From Bolinopsis microptera (Eukaryota > Ctenophora > Tentaculata > Lobata > Bolinopsidae), in assembly GCF_026151205.1 (NCBI RefSeq), contig NC_087079.1, forward strand, positions 1,054,001-1,118,000: 64,000 nt of DNA. Direction: 5' to 3'. The translations under genes were made by a program, and so were the position numbers. Below, one piece after another: positions 31,968 to 44,904 of this stretch. Numbering within the stretch: the stretch's first letter is position 1; every line of letters starts with the position of its first letter. The notes under the pieces were generated by a model. It saw nothing but the letters and a program-made list of their open reading frames with translations. It was not told the DNA's origin and did no database searches.

Positions 31968-33580
31968 TTCACGATGTCAATTCTTCCCAGCTTGGCGAGG
32001 CCCAGTGGTGCATCTCGCCGATTTACGAGAAGAATTATTTGACGCGCGGCGCGGCCCAGTATATACTAGTAGTGAATCGCGCTACAACTGTGACACAAAA
32101 AATAAATTTAAACCACTAAATAAGATCTAGATAGAGATCACGAGAAAGAAAATAGTAGAGGCTCTTACGGGCATTGTCTGCTCGATACGCTAGGGACCCC
32201 AGATACACCTTACTAGACGTATTTTTGACCGTAGAATCGATTGAAAGTGGTTTTAAAATGATTGGACTGATTGTTCTGGGGTAAAATTGCAAAAAACCGA
32301 TTTTTGGGCCAAAAATAGGCCAAAAAACCATGTTTTTTGATATTTTGAGCAAGTTAATTTTGTTGGTATGTCGGCAAAACTTGCATGAAGATAGCTAAAA
32401 GACAGCCGCACAAGATTGTGTAAAAATAAAACAAATCCCTCTATTTGTTCCAAAAAAGTGGTAAAAATTTTGACTTTTTTGCGCGCAATTTATTTTTGGT
32501 ACTTATATGCTATATTTTGAAAATTTTTAAACTTATATCTTGTAATAACAATTAATTAAAGTATATTTAATATAATTTTGACCAAAAAATTCATGTTTAA
32601 TGGAACCAAAATTTTAGGTGCGCCGCGCATATTTTCGAAAATTTACACCGTGATATGAAAATCGAGCGCTAAACCAAATAATGTCATATTTTCACAATAA
32701 TATTTAGGTTGTTTTTTAGTGTTATCGTCGCATTTCGAAGCTCCTTTTCACCCTATTTGGTTATCTTTTTAATGTGTAATTTGATTACTAACTATGTTTT
32801 CACGTATTCTCATTGGGTGGAGTACCCATTCGTACTATTTCCTATCGTTTTTAGCATATGCTTTATCCTCTAAATTCGGTTCTATTTGTGACATACCTCT
32901 TATCTTCTACATAGTTTATCGTGGTTTGTTGATACTGAATTGGTTTAATTGATACTATACGATTACTCTGTTAGAAATGTATAGTAAGATGTGACGGAAT
33001 AAGAGAAACTAAAATATTTAAATGGGTTGTGGCCATTTCAAAATATTCGATGAGGTTATATTTTTTAAATTGAAGGTCTTTCACCAAATATGACTTGAAT
33101 AGTTTTTCGACAAAGTTTTTAGAAGAGCTTTAATGATTTCAAAGAATTAGCAAATTGATTGTACATCTTAGAAGCTACTACAGAGAGGCTACCTACACCA
33201 AACATAAATCCGACATATCTTGCAGATAAGTTGGAGCCAATCCTAGTATGGATTTGTGAGATTTTGTAGTGAGATTTTGAATTCAATCCTCTTCTCTATA
33301 TCCATTATCCAACCAGTAAAGATTGATCAGTTCATCCTCAAGATGTTAATGTTTATATTGCCTATCAACAGCTTTGGCTACGGCATTTTGTAGTAACTGG
33401 ACCTGATAGGATACAAGGATACAAGGATACAAGGATACATTTATCCTGAAATAAACATTGACATCATCGGCAAGTAATGGCCTCAAAAATTATGGTCCCT
33501 TCAAGATCAAAATCAACAATAATGTTTAAATTTATAAGATAAGTAGGAATAATAATTTTAGCCAGTCTCGCCTCTAGTTA
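31968..33580. other. No recognisable gene
   Basis: AT-rich with scattered homopolymers and one small GATACAAG(GATACAAG)n run near 33413-33438. Nothing codable is supported. Confidence 0.5.
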
Positions 33581-33586
33581 TACTCT

Positions 33587-34333
33587 CTACAAGCTGACTA
33601 TCTTATTGTTCCTAATACTATGAAACTTGTCAGGCTCTGTAGTTCGTTTCAGTCTCAGTTCTTCTACAAGCTTTTTATAAGCTTTTCGTTCCGTGGCAGT
33701 CCTATCAGGGCAGATGTAAACTGAGCTGTTCCCCTCCTTTGAGCGTAGTGTACTGGTGTTTCTGATCACTGGTGTTGCATGGTCAGAACTGCTCAATGTG
33801 AACTTTACTGGTCTGGATACATTTTCTTTCGGAGCTCCAATACAGCAGCAGTCCCTGACTAAAGGCTTCTCACTAATTTCATTCAGAACCTCCTCAACAT
33901 TACTCAGCAGTTGCTCGTTCTCTGATTCTGATAGACCATAAATGATTACGTTCTTGCTTCACTCAATCTGGTTTTCTACTTTTTTAACTGCAGCGTGGAT
34001 CTTCTTCGGGGCGAAAGCAGCATTGATGCTTTTTCTAACGACTGAAGAGTAGCTTTTCATCTCCGTTTGCACGGTATTCTGCATTGATTTGAGCTGTTTG
34101 TTGCTTTTTTCAATAGCCTTATTCTGAAGATCGATGATAATACTCTGATCTGAAATCTTCTCACTTTTCAACTTGTCAATTTCTTCTGCAAGAGGTATCG
34201 CCTTCCTTAGCCAGCTCCAGGTGATACTGAACTGGTCCAATATACAACAAACAGTTTCCAAGCATTCGCATGGTTTCTCTTTCGTTACTGATCTCTTGTT
34301 CATCAAATTGCAAGATTGAATTTCCTCGTACAT
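33587..34333 (-). pseudogene. LINE ORF1-like protein with one in-frame stop
   Basis: A single minus-strand frame of 249 codons is interrupted only by TGA at 33959-33961. The upstream part (34333-33962) is Lys/Glu-rich and looks like a coiled coil (EEIDKLKSEKISDQSIIIDL). The downstream part reads KNVIIYGLSESE and GAPKENVSRPVKFTL, an RRM-like block, then YICPDRTATERKAYKKLVEEL, typical of LINE ORF1 C-terminal domains. No ORF2 follows on the minus strand below 33587. Confidence 0.75.
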
Positions 34334-34547
34334 TTTCTTGTTGATTTCACTACAAATCTCGTCTAAAACACTCCCTGGCTTTTAATAGTAGGCACAAACA
34401 TTACTAATGTTTTATGAGCGATTTCCACACCATCTCATTGAGCAATACTATATTACTATTAGACCGAAAGACTTTAATTTGAGTTTTAGAATTATTTATA
34501 TTAGTTTTAGAATCATGTACATTAGCTGCAGATAGTATTTAAACGGG

Positions 34548-35163
34548 TGGGCAACAATTGACCCCCCGACAATTGACCCCCCGACAATTTTCCCCCGACA
34601 ATTGACCCCCCAACAATTATCCCCCCGACAATTGACCCCCGACAATTAGCCCCCCTAACCCTAACCCTGACCCTGACCCTGACCCTGACCCTGACCCTGA
34701 CCCTGACCCTGACCCTGACCCTGACCCTGACCCTGACCCTGACCCTGACCCTGACCCTGACCCTGACCCTGACCCTGACCCTGACCCTGACCCTGACCCT
34801 GACCCTGACCCTGACCCTGACCCTGACCCTGACCCTGACCCTGACCCTGACCCTGACCCTGACCCTGACCCGATCAATTGATCCCTGTGTAATTACATGG
34901 GGGGTCAATTGTCAGGGGGTCACTTGTCGGGGGGTCAATTTTCGGGCGGTCAATTGTTGGGGGGTCAATTGTCGGGCGGTCAATTGTCGTACTAAGCCCT
35001 AGATTTCGTGAAAATTGACCCCAGTGTAATTACATAGGGGGTCAATTGTCGGGGGTCAATTGTCGTACTAAACCCTAGATTTCGAGACAATTGACCCCAG
35101 TTTAACTACATAGGGGGTCAATTGTCGGGAAGTCAATTGTCAGGGGGTCAATTGTCGCGGTAC
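34548..35163. repeat. GACAATTGACCCCC satellite with (CCCTGA)n core, copy 2
   Basis: Same family as 22954-23208 in inverted orientation. The core 34654-34871 is CCCTAACCCTAA followed by about 34 exact CCCTGA hexamers, a one-base variant of the TTAGGG telomere repeat. The block is bounded by TATTTAAAC on both sides (34536-34544 and 35165-35173), a possible 9-bp target duplication. Confidence 0.85.
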
Positions 35164-38100
35164 CTATTTAAACATCCAGTTCTTTGTCCTCAAGAAACAA
35201 TTTCTCGGTTGGTTGACGAAGGTTTTGACTTAATCTGAAGAACAGAAATATGTTCATATTTTCATCAGCTGCTATGAAGATATCATGAACACTATCTTAA
35301 TAACAAGTGAAATATGATCTCTTTTGTAAGCATATTGTCCAGGACAATTGAGGTCATCATTACATGCTCATTGCTCCTGTAGCCTTCTCTTTTAATTAGT
35401 TTTACCAAGGTTTGACACTGGTCTGTAGTTTTTCAAGACATCTGGAAAATGATCTTCATCGATTGGGGATAACTGGTGTGATGTAAAAAAATAATTGTGG
35501 CTTATGATACCAGGGAAATGTAGGTGTCAGCTAAACCCTCGATTTTATGTTTAAATACATTGTATTTATCATAAATATCATATCATATATATATACAGTT
35601 ACACTGTGTAGTGTTATCCTTTATTAAATAATTGTGGACACTGGCTGATAATCAGTGAAGGCAGAATCGTGGATTATACCTGATAACTACTGGTGGTGTT
35701 ATGGCTATTAGAGGGTTGTTAGAGGACTGGGCTATTACCGTAACAGCTGGCTACTAGCCTGGTGTTAGAGGGTTGTTAAGATTTTTGGGAGCACAGATAC
35801 ATATACGTAGTAATATATCTTGTTTGGATGTTTGAACTTTTCGATTTGTATCTCGAAAGTTATGTTTAACTTCCCCACGCAGTGTTTTAAATGTATGATA
35901 TTGTAAGATGTATAATGTCATTATTTTATAGCTCCTCAAAGGATATTGTTCTTATCCACGTAGGAATCAAGTGCTCATTTTGATTGAGGTGGCAATTTGA
36001 AGTTGCAGCCCAAGATTTTATTGATTTTAATGTGGTCTATTCTTGATAAAAATATATTGCGCTACTCTTCGTTTAAACTACTTTAGCTTTAAACTGTTTA
36101 GGAGATGATTTGAAGCGGTGCTACAATCTACAGTGGTCGGTGGACAAGTGTGATGGACACCAGAGCCAGATGCTTTAGTTCACACTATGACTGTGACTGA
36201 TGTACCTCTGCAACAAACTGACTGTCTTACTTGTAACCTGGTTAGTTAATATTAGTTATTCTTAATTGTGTACCTTCAAGCTTTCCTCCACAATTACAAC
36301 CAACTTAGAAGCAATGATTTATTGTCAGTATTTTTTATTATTGAACAGACTGAGCCTTGTGCTCGTATTACCTTAGGGCCAATAAATTTGGTTGACAATA
36401 AATTTGGTTACCATAATTTTGAAAATTTTTAGTCTACAACAATTTTAGTCACATTTTTCGACTTTTTTAAACCATTTTCCATTCCATTTATTTGATTTTT
36501 CCATTATTCACAATTAAGAATGATTTCACAAACGTCGTAAGCATTACTTTAAAGTACAGGGGATCTTCGATATTAAGCAGGTTTGGTGGGATTAAATTCT
36601 AAAATCAAGGTCTTATAACTTGATAACACGTTGCCATGGCCCCATAGCAACCACAATCAGTGCCCTAGCAACCGAGGCAAATTTGGTTGATTTACCTAAC
36701 TAATCCTTGGTACTGTTTCACAATTTTAACTTCAATCATCGTCAATTCACTAGCTCACTGTTCATGCAGGTCTCTCCAAAGTAAATTCCAAGGAAAAAGT
36801 TATGGTTTGGTGTGCCATCAGCCATATAGGACCATGGAATAAATTGCCCATATTTCTTCGAGAAAAATATAACTCAAAATTAGCCATTAAACCTTAGAAC
36901 TACCAATAACTTTTCACAAAATCAAGTTTAGACAAGTCATTTGTCTAAACTGCAGTTTACTTTTGTAGTAGCTGATCCTAGTCGGCAATCCTAGCTCTAG
37001 TGGATAAAGAGTTATTCAAAAGTACATCCTTGCAATATTTTTGAACACCCTGTAGTCTGTACGCTCCGAAATCTGATTTAATACTTCAACTCTGATATCA
37101 TCTAGTGCAATGCGATATGCTAATATTTGATTGTAGGAGACTCTCACTTCGTCCCCAAAAATGAAATATGATGGACCCACTCACAAGAGCGAAAAAAGAT
37201 ACACATTACTGTAATGTTTATAAAACACTTTTATGTGCTCGTGCAATGTGTTTATTTTCAAAAACTGTAACATCGCTCAATCAAAGCCTTATCAGCACAA
37301 CACGCACAATCACATAATATATCATCAACTTGATCTCAGCGCATCATAATAACAACCACTCGCAAGGACTGTTACCGCTCACTTCAGACACACACACCCA
37401 CTACACAACTTACCACACACAGTCTGCACAGAGCTCACTGAGCTTTTCCGCAGTATTTTAAAAGTACGTACTTGTACGATACTTTGAAAAGTACGTATGA
37501 TACATACTTCTCATCTTAGGAGCTCAGCAATCAATTCTAAACGGCTAGCTGATTTTGATAAAATAACATCGTGATCCGGCGTGATCAATTATTTTAATTG
37601 AAGTACAACGGCTGCACCCCTGACTTTTTAACTAAAGATAAGAGACGTATATATTAGGACATTTGTAATCTGATAAAATTTAAAGTTTTGGTGTGTGAAT
37701 TAAAGCTTGGTGTGAGAATTAGTGTGGAAATAAAAGAGATATTTATTTTATTACCTATATCATATATCTTAATTAAGTGACAGGATTATTATTTTAACTA
37801 CAGATTATATTATTTCAGTTAGTATCGACATGAATGTTACGATTGCAGTTTTATTTATTTTTATATTATATTGTATTCAATAAACCGGTTTCAAAGCCCT
37901 TTAGTGTGGCCCTCGGGTCTTTAAAACATAATAGGTGAGGTCACGTGGTACCGACATGCTTCAGAGGACAGAAAGAGACTCAGAATTTTAACCACAAGTC
38001 TAGATTCTTTTCATAAATATAGACTTGTGGTTACAATTCTGAGTGTTTCATACTATTATATCACAGAATTATCCTGCTGTTGAAATATTGACAGAAAGGA

Positions 38101-39619
38101 AAGGTGTTTAGAAGTCGAATTGCTACAACTTCAGAATTCAGATTGCATAACAATTGTATAACTTCAGATTGGAGGACGGTCTAGGGAAGGATATAGGAAT
38201 TAAGCTTACTTCACAGCTATACTCTACAAAAGTACCTTCAGCGAATAAGACGTCAACATCCATCTTGTTTATATAAATGATTGTGGACATTACTTTTGTA
38301 TTCTTTGTAATTCAATTCTCTGACGTTGTATTCTCTTAATACATTGCGTTTGCTAGAATTCTTGTGTGTAAGCTTTAGAACTCTAGATGTCAAACACAGA
38401 TTTACGGCCAAGTGTCAACCCGGGGTTTGAAGCACGTTATACCAGTTTCAACTTTTATCAGACTGATCCATCGATTCAGCTATGACATTTTTAGTTCTGA
38501 TTAAACAAATGGTTTTTATTACATTGTTAATTACATTAAAATACAGTTTGATGTTTAAAACGGGGCATATGAAAGTTTTTTATCTTGTAAAACCTCGCCT
38601 AATCGACGAAGTTACAGTCAGATCGAAAATTAGAAATAGCTTATTTTTAAAAGCAGCTGAAAGATTCGTTGGAATTTATTACACTGACCATGACATAAGA
38701 TCCAAATTCCAAACTGGGTGTTAGGGAAATGCAGCGGACTAAATGTTATTTTACATCTTCCCCGTCACTGATCACTGTCACATTTAAAGCTGCAAATGGT
38801 GTATTTGTTATGCCAACTAACACCAGAACAAACAGAGAACTTGTTAAAGTTCAAATTTAGCCCCGTAAAACTCAATGTATGTTATGTAACGGCTAATGTA
38901 ATGTTCTTACAGGATCGTTGACATATTACGTAATCACGTCCTGAACAACGTTTAATTTGACCCCCCCCCCCTCTCGGTGATTCCGTATTATGTGAACGAC
39001 CGCTAATATGCTTACATCGAGGTAGTGCTTACTGATTTATAGCAACATTTATCATAGCAGCTTGTTTTTAAATCACTGTTTCTTATGATACAAGTTCCGT
39101 TACCATTCGTATCACACATAGTAATAAATGACGTATAGTAGTATTACTCGTCGGGAAAAACCCTGGTTCTTTTTGTAGTAATTGTGCGGAACGCGCTTGC
39201 GCCGAATCAAAAATATGTGTGAAAGTTTTTCTTGCGCGCATTTACTGTGACATAATGTGTCACGTGATAATCTGAAACTTTGAATAGTCATAACACCAAG
39301 AGATAGGCAACAGAGGTAAATCTGGCTCCGTAATATCGTCAAGTAGGTATCTAGGAGTTTTGTGAATATTTTGAAATCAAATTCGAGTGGGTATTTTGTG
39401 ATTTAGCGAGGTGCGCGGAAAAAAGCAAATAACCGTCAGCACATGGCCATACAGCCTCCATAGTGGCATCTGAGATCGGCTATCGATGCGGCACTACTTA
39501 CTAGTCCATAAAACAATCATCCCAGGAGCCTAGGGGCTCCAGCAGAAGAGTGCCTTATTTGCCCGTAAGAGCCTCTACTAAAAGAAAGATTTGTATGAAG
39601 AGAGTACATCGAACTGCCT
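35164..39619. other. Long stretch without recognisable genes
   Basis: AT-rich. Short open frames exist (for example 38482-38724 on +) but show no family signature, splice context or composition change that I trust. A C-run is at about 38959. No RNA gene recognised. Confidence 0.45.
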
Positions 39620-39639
39620 GTTATGTTCGATAATGAGGA

Positions 39640-39705
39640 AATCAGAAAGAATGTTTAAAACTAGTGATGATGTTTATGTCATTATTCTTAATCTAATCTA
39701 ATCTA
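39640..39705. repeat. Probable LINE 3' tail ending in (TCTAA)n
   Basis: TGATGATGTTTATGTCATTA is followed by TCTTAATCTAATCTAATCTA. A related tail with (TTTGA)n is at 40905-40945 (TGATGATGTTTGTGTCATTA). Two related 3' ends, each followed by a short microsatellite, are typical of CR1/L2-like LINEs. Confidence 0.5.
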
Positions 39706-39864
39706 AGGAGGCCTAGGAATCATCAATCCCGTCAGGATAGCATCTCGTGAATATGCATGCTCAGTAGCACTCACTAATAATAATAATATATAATATAATA
39801 TTAAGATCTTGTAAGTTTAATCAACCAACAAGACCAGAATATCACCAAGCTGGATATTGGCAAT

Positions 39865-40119
39865 ATGAAAGAAAAGAAAGAAGAACTGATGAAACAAAAA
39901 GAAGAGTTTCTATCCCAAAGGTTTAAGATGCTTTATAATGGGTCATATCTTCTTTTTAAGAACCACTTAAACCAAGCAAGAGAAAAGGGAGCATCAAGAA
40001 GGGAACATCTTTTCAGAGAGCTTGTTCAAGAGCTTGATTTTTGCTTTGGAGTTTGTGTACATGAACTCCATGCAACCAAAGAATCTTCCTTTTATTTGAT
40101 GTCTAGTTCCTATATTTGA
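39865..40119 (+). CDS. Short hypothetical frame, Lys/Glu-rich
   Basis: 84 codons starting MKEKKEELMKQKEEF. No recognised family. It lies between LINE fragments, so it may be a transposon relic rather than a gene. Confidence 0.2.
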   Translation: MKEKKEELMKQKEEFLSQRFKMLYNGSYLLFKNHLNQAREKGASRREHLFRELVQELDFCFGVCVHELHATKESSFYLMSSSYI

Positions 40120-40129
40120 TGTCTAGTTT

Positions 40130-40860
40130 CCAAAGTTTGTTCAAGAGTGCCTCCTAGCAAACTGTATCAAACGCGTTGGCGTAGTCTACAAAACAGGAGA
40201 ACAATCTGCCTTTGTTAGCTTTTACATATTTTCTATGCAAGTCGACAATGTCCTTATATGATATGCCGTTTGCGCGTTTTTGCAAAACCCCAGATGATTG
40301 GGGTGTCAGGGTTTGTCTCAGCACATAATTTTATTAGTCTCTGGAGGAGAATACTTGCAAACATTTTTCCCACGTTGCTAGCTACTGCGATTGCACTTTA
40401 GTTGTTGGGATCGTAGATGTTGCCATTTTTTGTGCAGAGGCCTCTCAACGGATGTTTATAAACTCTGTGTGATAAACATTGGTTGAAGATATGTAGTATA
40501 GCGCACGCCGCACTGCATATTTTTCCCAGAGAGTTTAAGAAATTCGTTTGGGATTAAGTCTTCTGACACTGCCTTCCTTTTCTTGAGCGTTCGAGAACAA
40601 GCCAACAGTTCTTCGTAGCTGATGTCTTGGTCAAGGATTTCTGTGAGTGTTTGCTGGGTGGCATCTCTGGCCATTTCATCTTGTAGCTGTTTTATTTTCT
40701 TTGCGATGATGGATGGTTTACTATACAGCTCTTTGAAGAATTTGCTGAAGTTAAGCATATCAAAGACGTCCAGTTTGCTTCCATTTGTCTTCATTTCTTT
40801 AAGCCTCTTGAAACGGGCCCAGTTTATATTTTAGCCTCGTTCAATGTCACTACAAATGTT
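40130..40860 (-). pseudogene. LINE reverse-transcriptase fragment
   Basis: On the minus strand 40794-40456 reads through KKRKAVSEDLIPNEFLKLSG, the conserved block before the RT core. Further along, near 40194-40156, a shifted frame reads FVDYANAFDTV, the block with the first catalytic Asp. Frame breaks lie between. The 3'-tail-like sequence at 40905 on the other side is not contiguous with this orientation. Confidence 0.7.
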
Positions 40861-41820
40861 CTCTATAAATGCAGATTTTTAAAGTTTTATGAGTTTCCGA
40901 TATATGTGATGATGTTTGTGTCATTATCATTTGATTTGATTTGATGTGATATAAAACATAACACATCTGAATCACAAAATACTGTGATGAGTTATGGCTG
41001 ATAAAGCCACTTAGCACATTCAAAAGCAGTGGTGCTATGTTTCATGATGGTGCCTCTGCATACCTAGCACCCCCTCCCCTTTTCGTGCCCCTTTACCTCC
41101 GAAGAAGGTAAAATTAAATTAAATAGGTGATTTTAGAAGATTGGTGGATAAAATTGTTAAAAATTTTAAAAACAGCTTCCCCTTGTGGCGCCTCCTCCCC
41201 TACTTAAACTAGAAAAGCATAATGGACAAATTAGGTGATTTAGAGGATATGCATGTAAAATCTCTAAAAAAGGGCGTTTCTATAGCAAAACGTGCCATTT
41301 TGCTAGAACTTTAGTTAAGTTTTTCAAAATTGTCCCACATTTAAGCGACGATTTGGCACCCCCCCCTGCACAGTGGGGTAAGTGGGCCCTTAGTTTTTGT
41401 TGCATTGTATAATATGATGAGAGGAGGGAGGGAGGGAGGCGAGAGAGAGGGAATCTTGAATGGCCAGATCAAGAATCAATAGTTCCCACAGTCAGACAAC
41501 GAATGAGTTTAAAAATTCAAACAAAATTTTTATAACATCATTGGTAAAACATTTTCGGACATCTTCAGTACCTAATAAAGATTTAAGGGTTAATACTCCA
41601 ATTATATCAGAAAATTATAAATCTTGAATGGCCTGTAAGCAGTGGACACTTGCTTCCCGGTTCGAAGTTTATTTGCATTTAATTAAGGGTTTGGACAATG
41701 GAAACGAGCGTGATAATAAAGGGTAAACAAAATTAAACTATGAAACAACACAATGAATAATTCGACAACCTCTACTTCAAATCCTAATTAACCAGACTCG
41801 TATCGCCCATAAACGCTCAG
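40861..41820. other. No gene recognised
   Basis: It contains the (TTTGA)n tail noted above and a GAGGGAGG purine run near 41420-41450. Otherwise featureless. Confidence 0.45.
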
Positions 41821-41866
41821 CGATCTAGTGCTGCAACATAAAACACGGATAGCACGGTCAACTCGC

Positions 41867-42440
41867 CTTGACCGTGCCTAATCTAGGTGCCCTGAAACAA
41901 CCACTGTCGATTCTAAACCTCTAACGACACGTTCCATCCGTGCTCACCAGGCCCCAACCCTAACTGGTCCTGGTCCCTTACACTAGTCTGGTATCAACCA
42001 TGAGTCATGACCCTCTATCGAATAGGGTGAGAATGCAAACAAGGGGTATAATAAAGGTGCCCAAGGTACTTAACTGAACAATGAATAATCGAATATTTGC
42101 TCAACCAACGCTTAGTCACTTAGACTCATATTGCCTCAAATACTATGCAACTTGACCGTGCCTAATCTAGGTGCCCTGAAACAACCACTGTCGATTCTAA
42201 ACCTCTAACGACACGTTCCATCCGTGCTCACCAGGCCCCAACCCTAACTGGTCCTGGTCCCTTACACTAGTCTGGTATCAACCATGACCCTCTATCGAAT
42301 AGGGTGAGAATGCAAACAAGGAGTATAATAAAGGTGCCCAAGGTACTTAACTGAACAATGAATAATCGAATATTTGCTCAACCAACGCTTAGTCACTTAG
42401 ACTCATATTGCCTCAAATGCTATGCAACAAATTCCTAATT
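41867..42440. repeat. 284-bp tandem repeat, two copies
   Basis: The unit starting CTTGACCGTGCCTAATCTAG at 41867 recurs at 42151, almost identical apart from a ~7-nt deletion and point changes. A diverged relative (TAACTGGTCC-like, CTCTCGATCGGGT) is near 43180-43310. Confidence 0.9.
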
Positions 42441-42489
42441 GCTCCGATTCATACTGCCTCAAATATTACGCAACCTACTTCCTGCCGTT

Positions 42490-43030
42490 AATCCTGCCCT
42501 TAACTTAGCTTTACCTATCTGAGTCAACCATTGCTGACTATTCCTCCCGGGCTCTTACTCTTATTCTAGCCTTATCTATCTAAGTCAACCAGTGCTGACT
42601 ATTCCTCCCGGGCTCTTATTCTTATTTTAGCTTTACCTATCTGAGTCAACCATTGCTGACTATTCCTCCCGGGCTCTTATTCTTAGTCTAGCTTTATCTA
42701 TCTAAGTCAACCAGCGCTGACTATTTCTCCCGGGCTCCTAATCTTATTCTAGCTTTACCTATCTGAGTCAACCATTGCTGACTATTCCTCCCGGGCTCTT
42801 ATTCTTAGTCTAGCTTTATCTATCTAAGTCAACCAGCGCTGACTATTTCTCCCGGGCTCCTACTCTTAGTCTAGCTTTACCTATCTGAGTCAACCATTGC
42901 TGACTATTCCTCCCGGGCTCTTATTCTTAGTCTAGCTTTATCTATCTAAGTCAACCAGCGCTGACTATTTCTCCCGGGCTCCTACTCTTAGTCTAGCTTT
43001 ACCTATCTGAGTCAACCATTGCTGACTCTC
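42490..43030. repeat. ~59-bp repeat with 118-bp higher-order period
   Basis: Units of AGTCAACCATTGCTGACTAT plus TCCTCCCGGGCTCTTA and CTAGCTTTACCTATCTG. Alternate units carry ACCAGCGCTGAC/TTTCTCCCGGGCTCC versus ACCATTGCTGAC/TTCCTCCCGGGCTCT, so the array is organised as dimers. Confidence 0.9.
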
Positions 43031-43713
43031 GCTCTGCCAGAGCCCAGTGTTGTCAAGACATCCCCTGGTGTCGGACCAACCATTGTTGACCCCGGCCACA
43101 ACCAAGCCTGATAATAGTAACTACGTAATGCTCCACTATTCTACGGCCGCCAATCTTATACTTACCACTATAACCATCTACCTAACTGAACGCCCTAACC
43201 TTAACAGGTTCTAGCTACAGAACCTGCCCGGTATCAAAATGACCCCCCTCTCGATCGGGTAAACTGGCACTCCTCTATCTCAAAAGGCTAATCGTATTTT
43301 CCTCTCGCCCCTGATAGTCTAAACAATCTACCATTTCCCGGGAATTGCAAACTGTCCTGTCGAAAGCCACAACATTGTAACACTAGTATTCTGTAAACAC
43401 TCCATAACTCAACCTCGTACTGACCCAAACATATGTTAAACTGACCTCTCTGCACTTAAACTGCAATAACTGTCGTATACTAATATATGCCCAAAATACT
43501 ACCGTCACATACTGGACACCACGACCGCCTTATTATAATCATTACACTATCTACATATTACACAATATTACCCTAAATTCATCTCAATTAATCACTGCTT
43601 ACAGGCCTACATGCTTGTTCTTGCACCTTATATTGATTTCAGGATTTAATTAATGGATGCCAAAAATGATTTTGTCTATGACAGATACCCCTGTATTAAT
43701 TTTGAACTAAATC

Positions 43714-44376
43714 ATGCAAGCTTCACCTCAGGCAACAACAGTCATGTCTATGTCAAATGAATGCTCACCCAAAAGAAGCAGCTTGCGAGCATCTCTGTAC
43801 AAAGGTCGAAGTCCAAATTGGAAAAGCTCTCTAAAAGATAAGTGCAGATTGGAAATGAAGGTGAGAAGGCAATCAGTGCTGAATCGAATGCGATCTATGG
43901 ATATTAACGATGAATCTTTGATAAATGACATTCTGCACTCACAGTTTATCTCTTTGTCAAGAGAGTTAGGTTTTGTTGATGAGGATATCCTTGAGAGGTC
44001 TGATGAAATCCACACTTTGATGGAGGAAATTAAACAAGAACTGCTAATTGAACAAGCCTCTAATGATATGGCCATGGGTGAAGCTCTCTTTGATGAGATG
44101 GTTAATACCCAGTTTGAAGAGTGTATAATTTGCCCTATTTGCCAGAGAAACAATCTCTTCAAGTTGAACCATAAAATCGTCTGTAACTGTGGAATAGAAC
44201 TGTATGGGCAAAGCAACTTAATTTTGAGTCAGATTGGAGAATCACTAAGGGTAGCTGCTGATCTTCATTCAAATTCTTGTAACCAAATTCCACTCTTCTC
44301 TATTGAAGCTGATGAACATTTATCAGTCTTGTCCATGCAGTGTAATTTCTGTAAATTTGTGTACAGGATACCATAG
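43714..44376 (+). CDS. RPAIN: RPA-interacting protein (RPAIN-like), intronless
   Basis: 220 aa. The N-terminus has the basic WK..LKDKCRLEMKVRRQSVLNRMR motif typical of RPAIN, which binds replication protein A and acts as its nuclear import adaptor. The middle is acidic and helical. The C-terminus has a zinc-binding pattern C140-x2-C143, C157-x-C159, H185, C189, C210-x2-C213, in the expected order and spacing for the family. Length agrees with vertebrate RPAIN. The start is the first in-frame ATG; Met11 or Met13 are alternatives. Vertebrate genes have several exons; this one has none. An AATAAA lies at 44600-44605. It is followed 0.5 kb later by CCNK on the same strand. Confidence 0.85.
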   Translation: MQASPQATTVMSMSNECSPKRSSLRASLYKGRSPNWKSSLKDKCRLEMKVRRQSVLNRMRSMDINDESLINDILHSQFISLSRELGFVDEDILERSDEIHTLMEEIKQELLIEQASNDMAMGEALFDEMVNTQFEECIICPICQRNNLFKLNHKIVCNCGIELYGQSNLILSQIGESLRVAADLHSNSCNQIPLFSIEADEHLSVLSMQCNFCKFVYRIP

Positions 44377-44599
44377 ACATGCCTATGATCTATGATGTAC
44401 GATCTATAGTCTCTATTTGAATACAATTTGACTGAACTGTAATTTCATATGTGTCCATCAACCTCAACTTTTGCTTTAGCCAAATAGTTGACAGACTGAT
44501 TGCCTTGAAATGATTTTGATCGGAAGTTAATCATTTGGAGCTCTGCATTGTATGAATTGTTTTTATTAAAGTTGTGAGTTTTGTTATACATTTAATTGA

Positions 44600-44605
44600 A
44601 TAAAA
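44600..44605 (+). terminator. Polyadenylation signal AATAAA for the RPAIN-like gene
   Basis: AATAAA about 220 nt after the stop, in AT-rich sequence and on the coding strand. Confidence 0.5.
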
Positions 44606-44904
44606 ATTTATAAGTTTATAATTTGAAGTAAAACTTTCAAAATATTGCGTGTATCATTTACTCTCATTTGATTCGCCTTCATGTAAATTACGCTTCATAG
44701 ATAATTGGTTTTTAAGTTGATGTATGCAGTGTGTTTCAATAGATTTTCGAATTTAGTGCAAAAACAGGTTAACTTTTTAACTTAGTAACTTCTATTCTGA
44801 AACATCCTAGCTCCAACCCCCAAAGATCAGTCTTTATAAATATATGTATAATTTCTTTATAACAGTTTTATTATTATATATATAATATGTAAAATATTCT
44901 TAAG

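Noticed and set aside
34654..34871. A true chromosome end
   Set aside because: The hexamer run is interstitial, variant in sequence, and flanked on both sides by ordinary sequence.
34522..34908. (VR)n and (GS)n frames
   Set aside because: Direct readings of the CCCTGA hexamer run on the minus strand; no flanking protein domain.
38482..38724. 80-codon + strand frame
   Set aside because: No family signature, AT-rich low-complexity start, no splice or promoter context.
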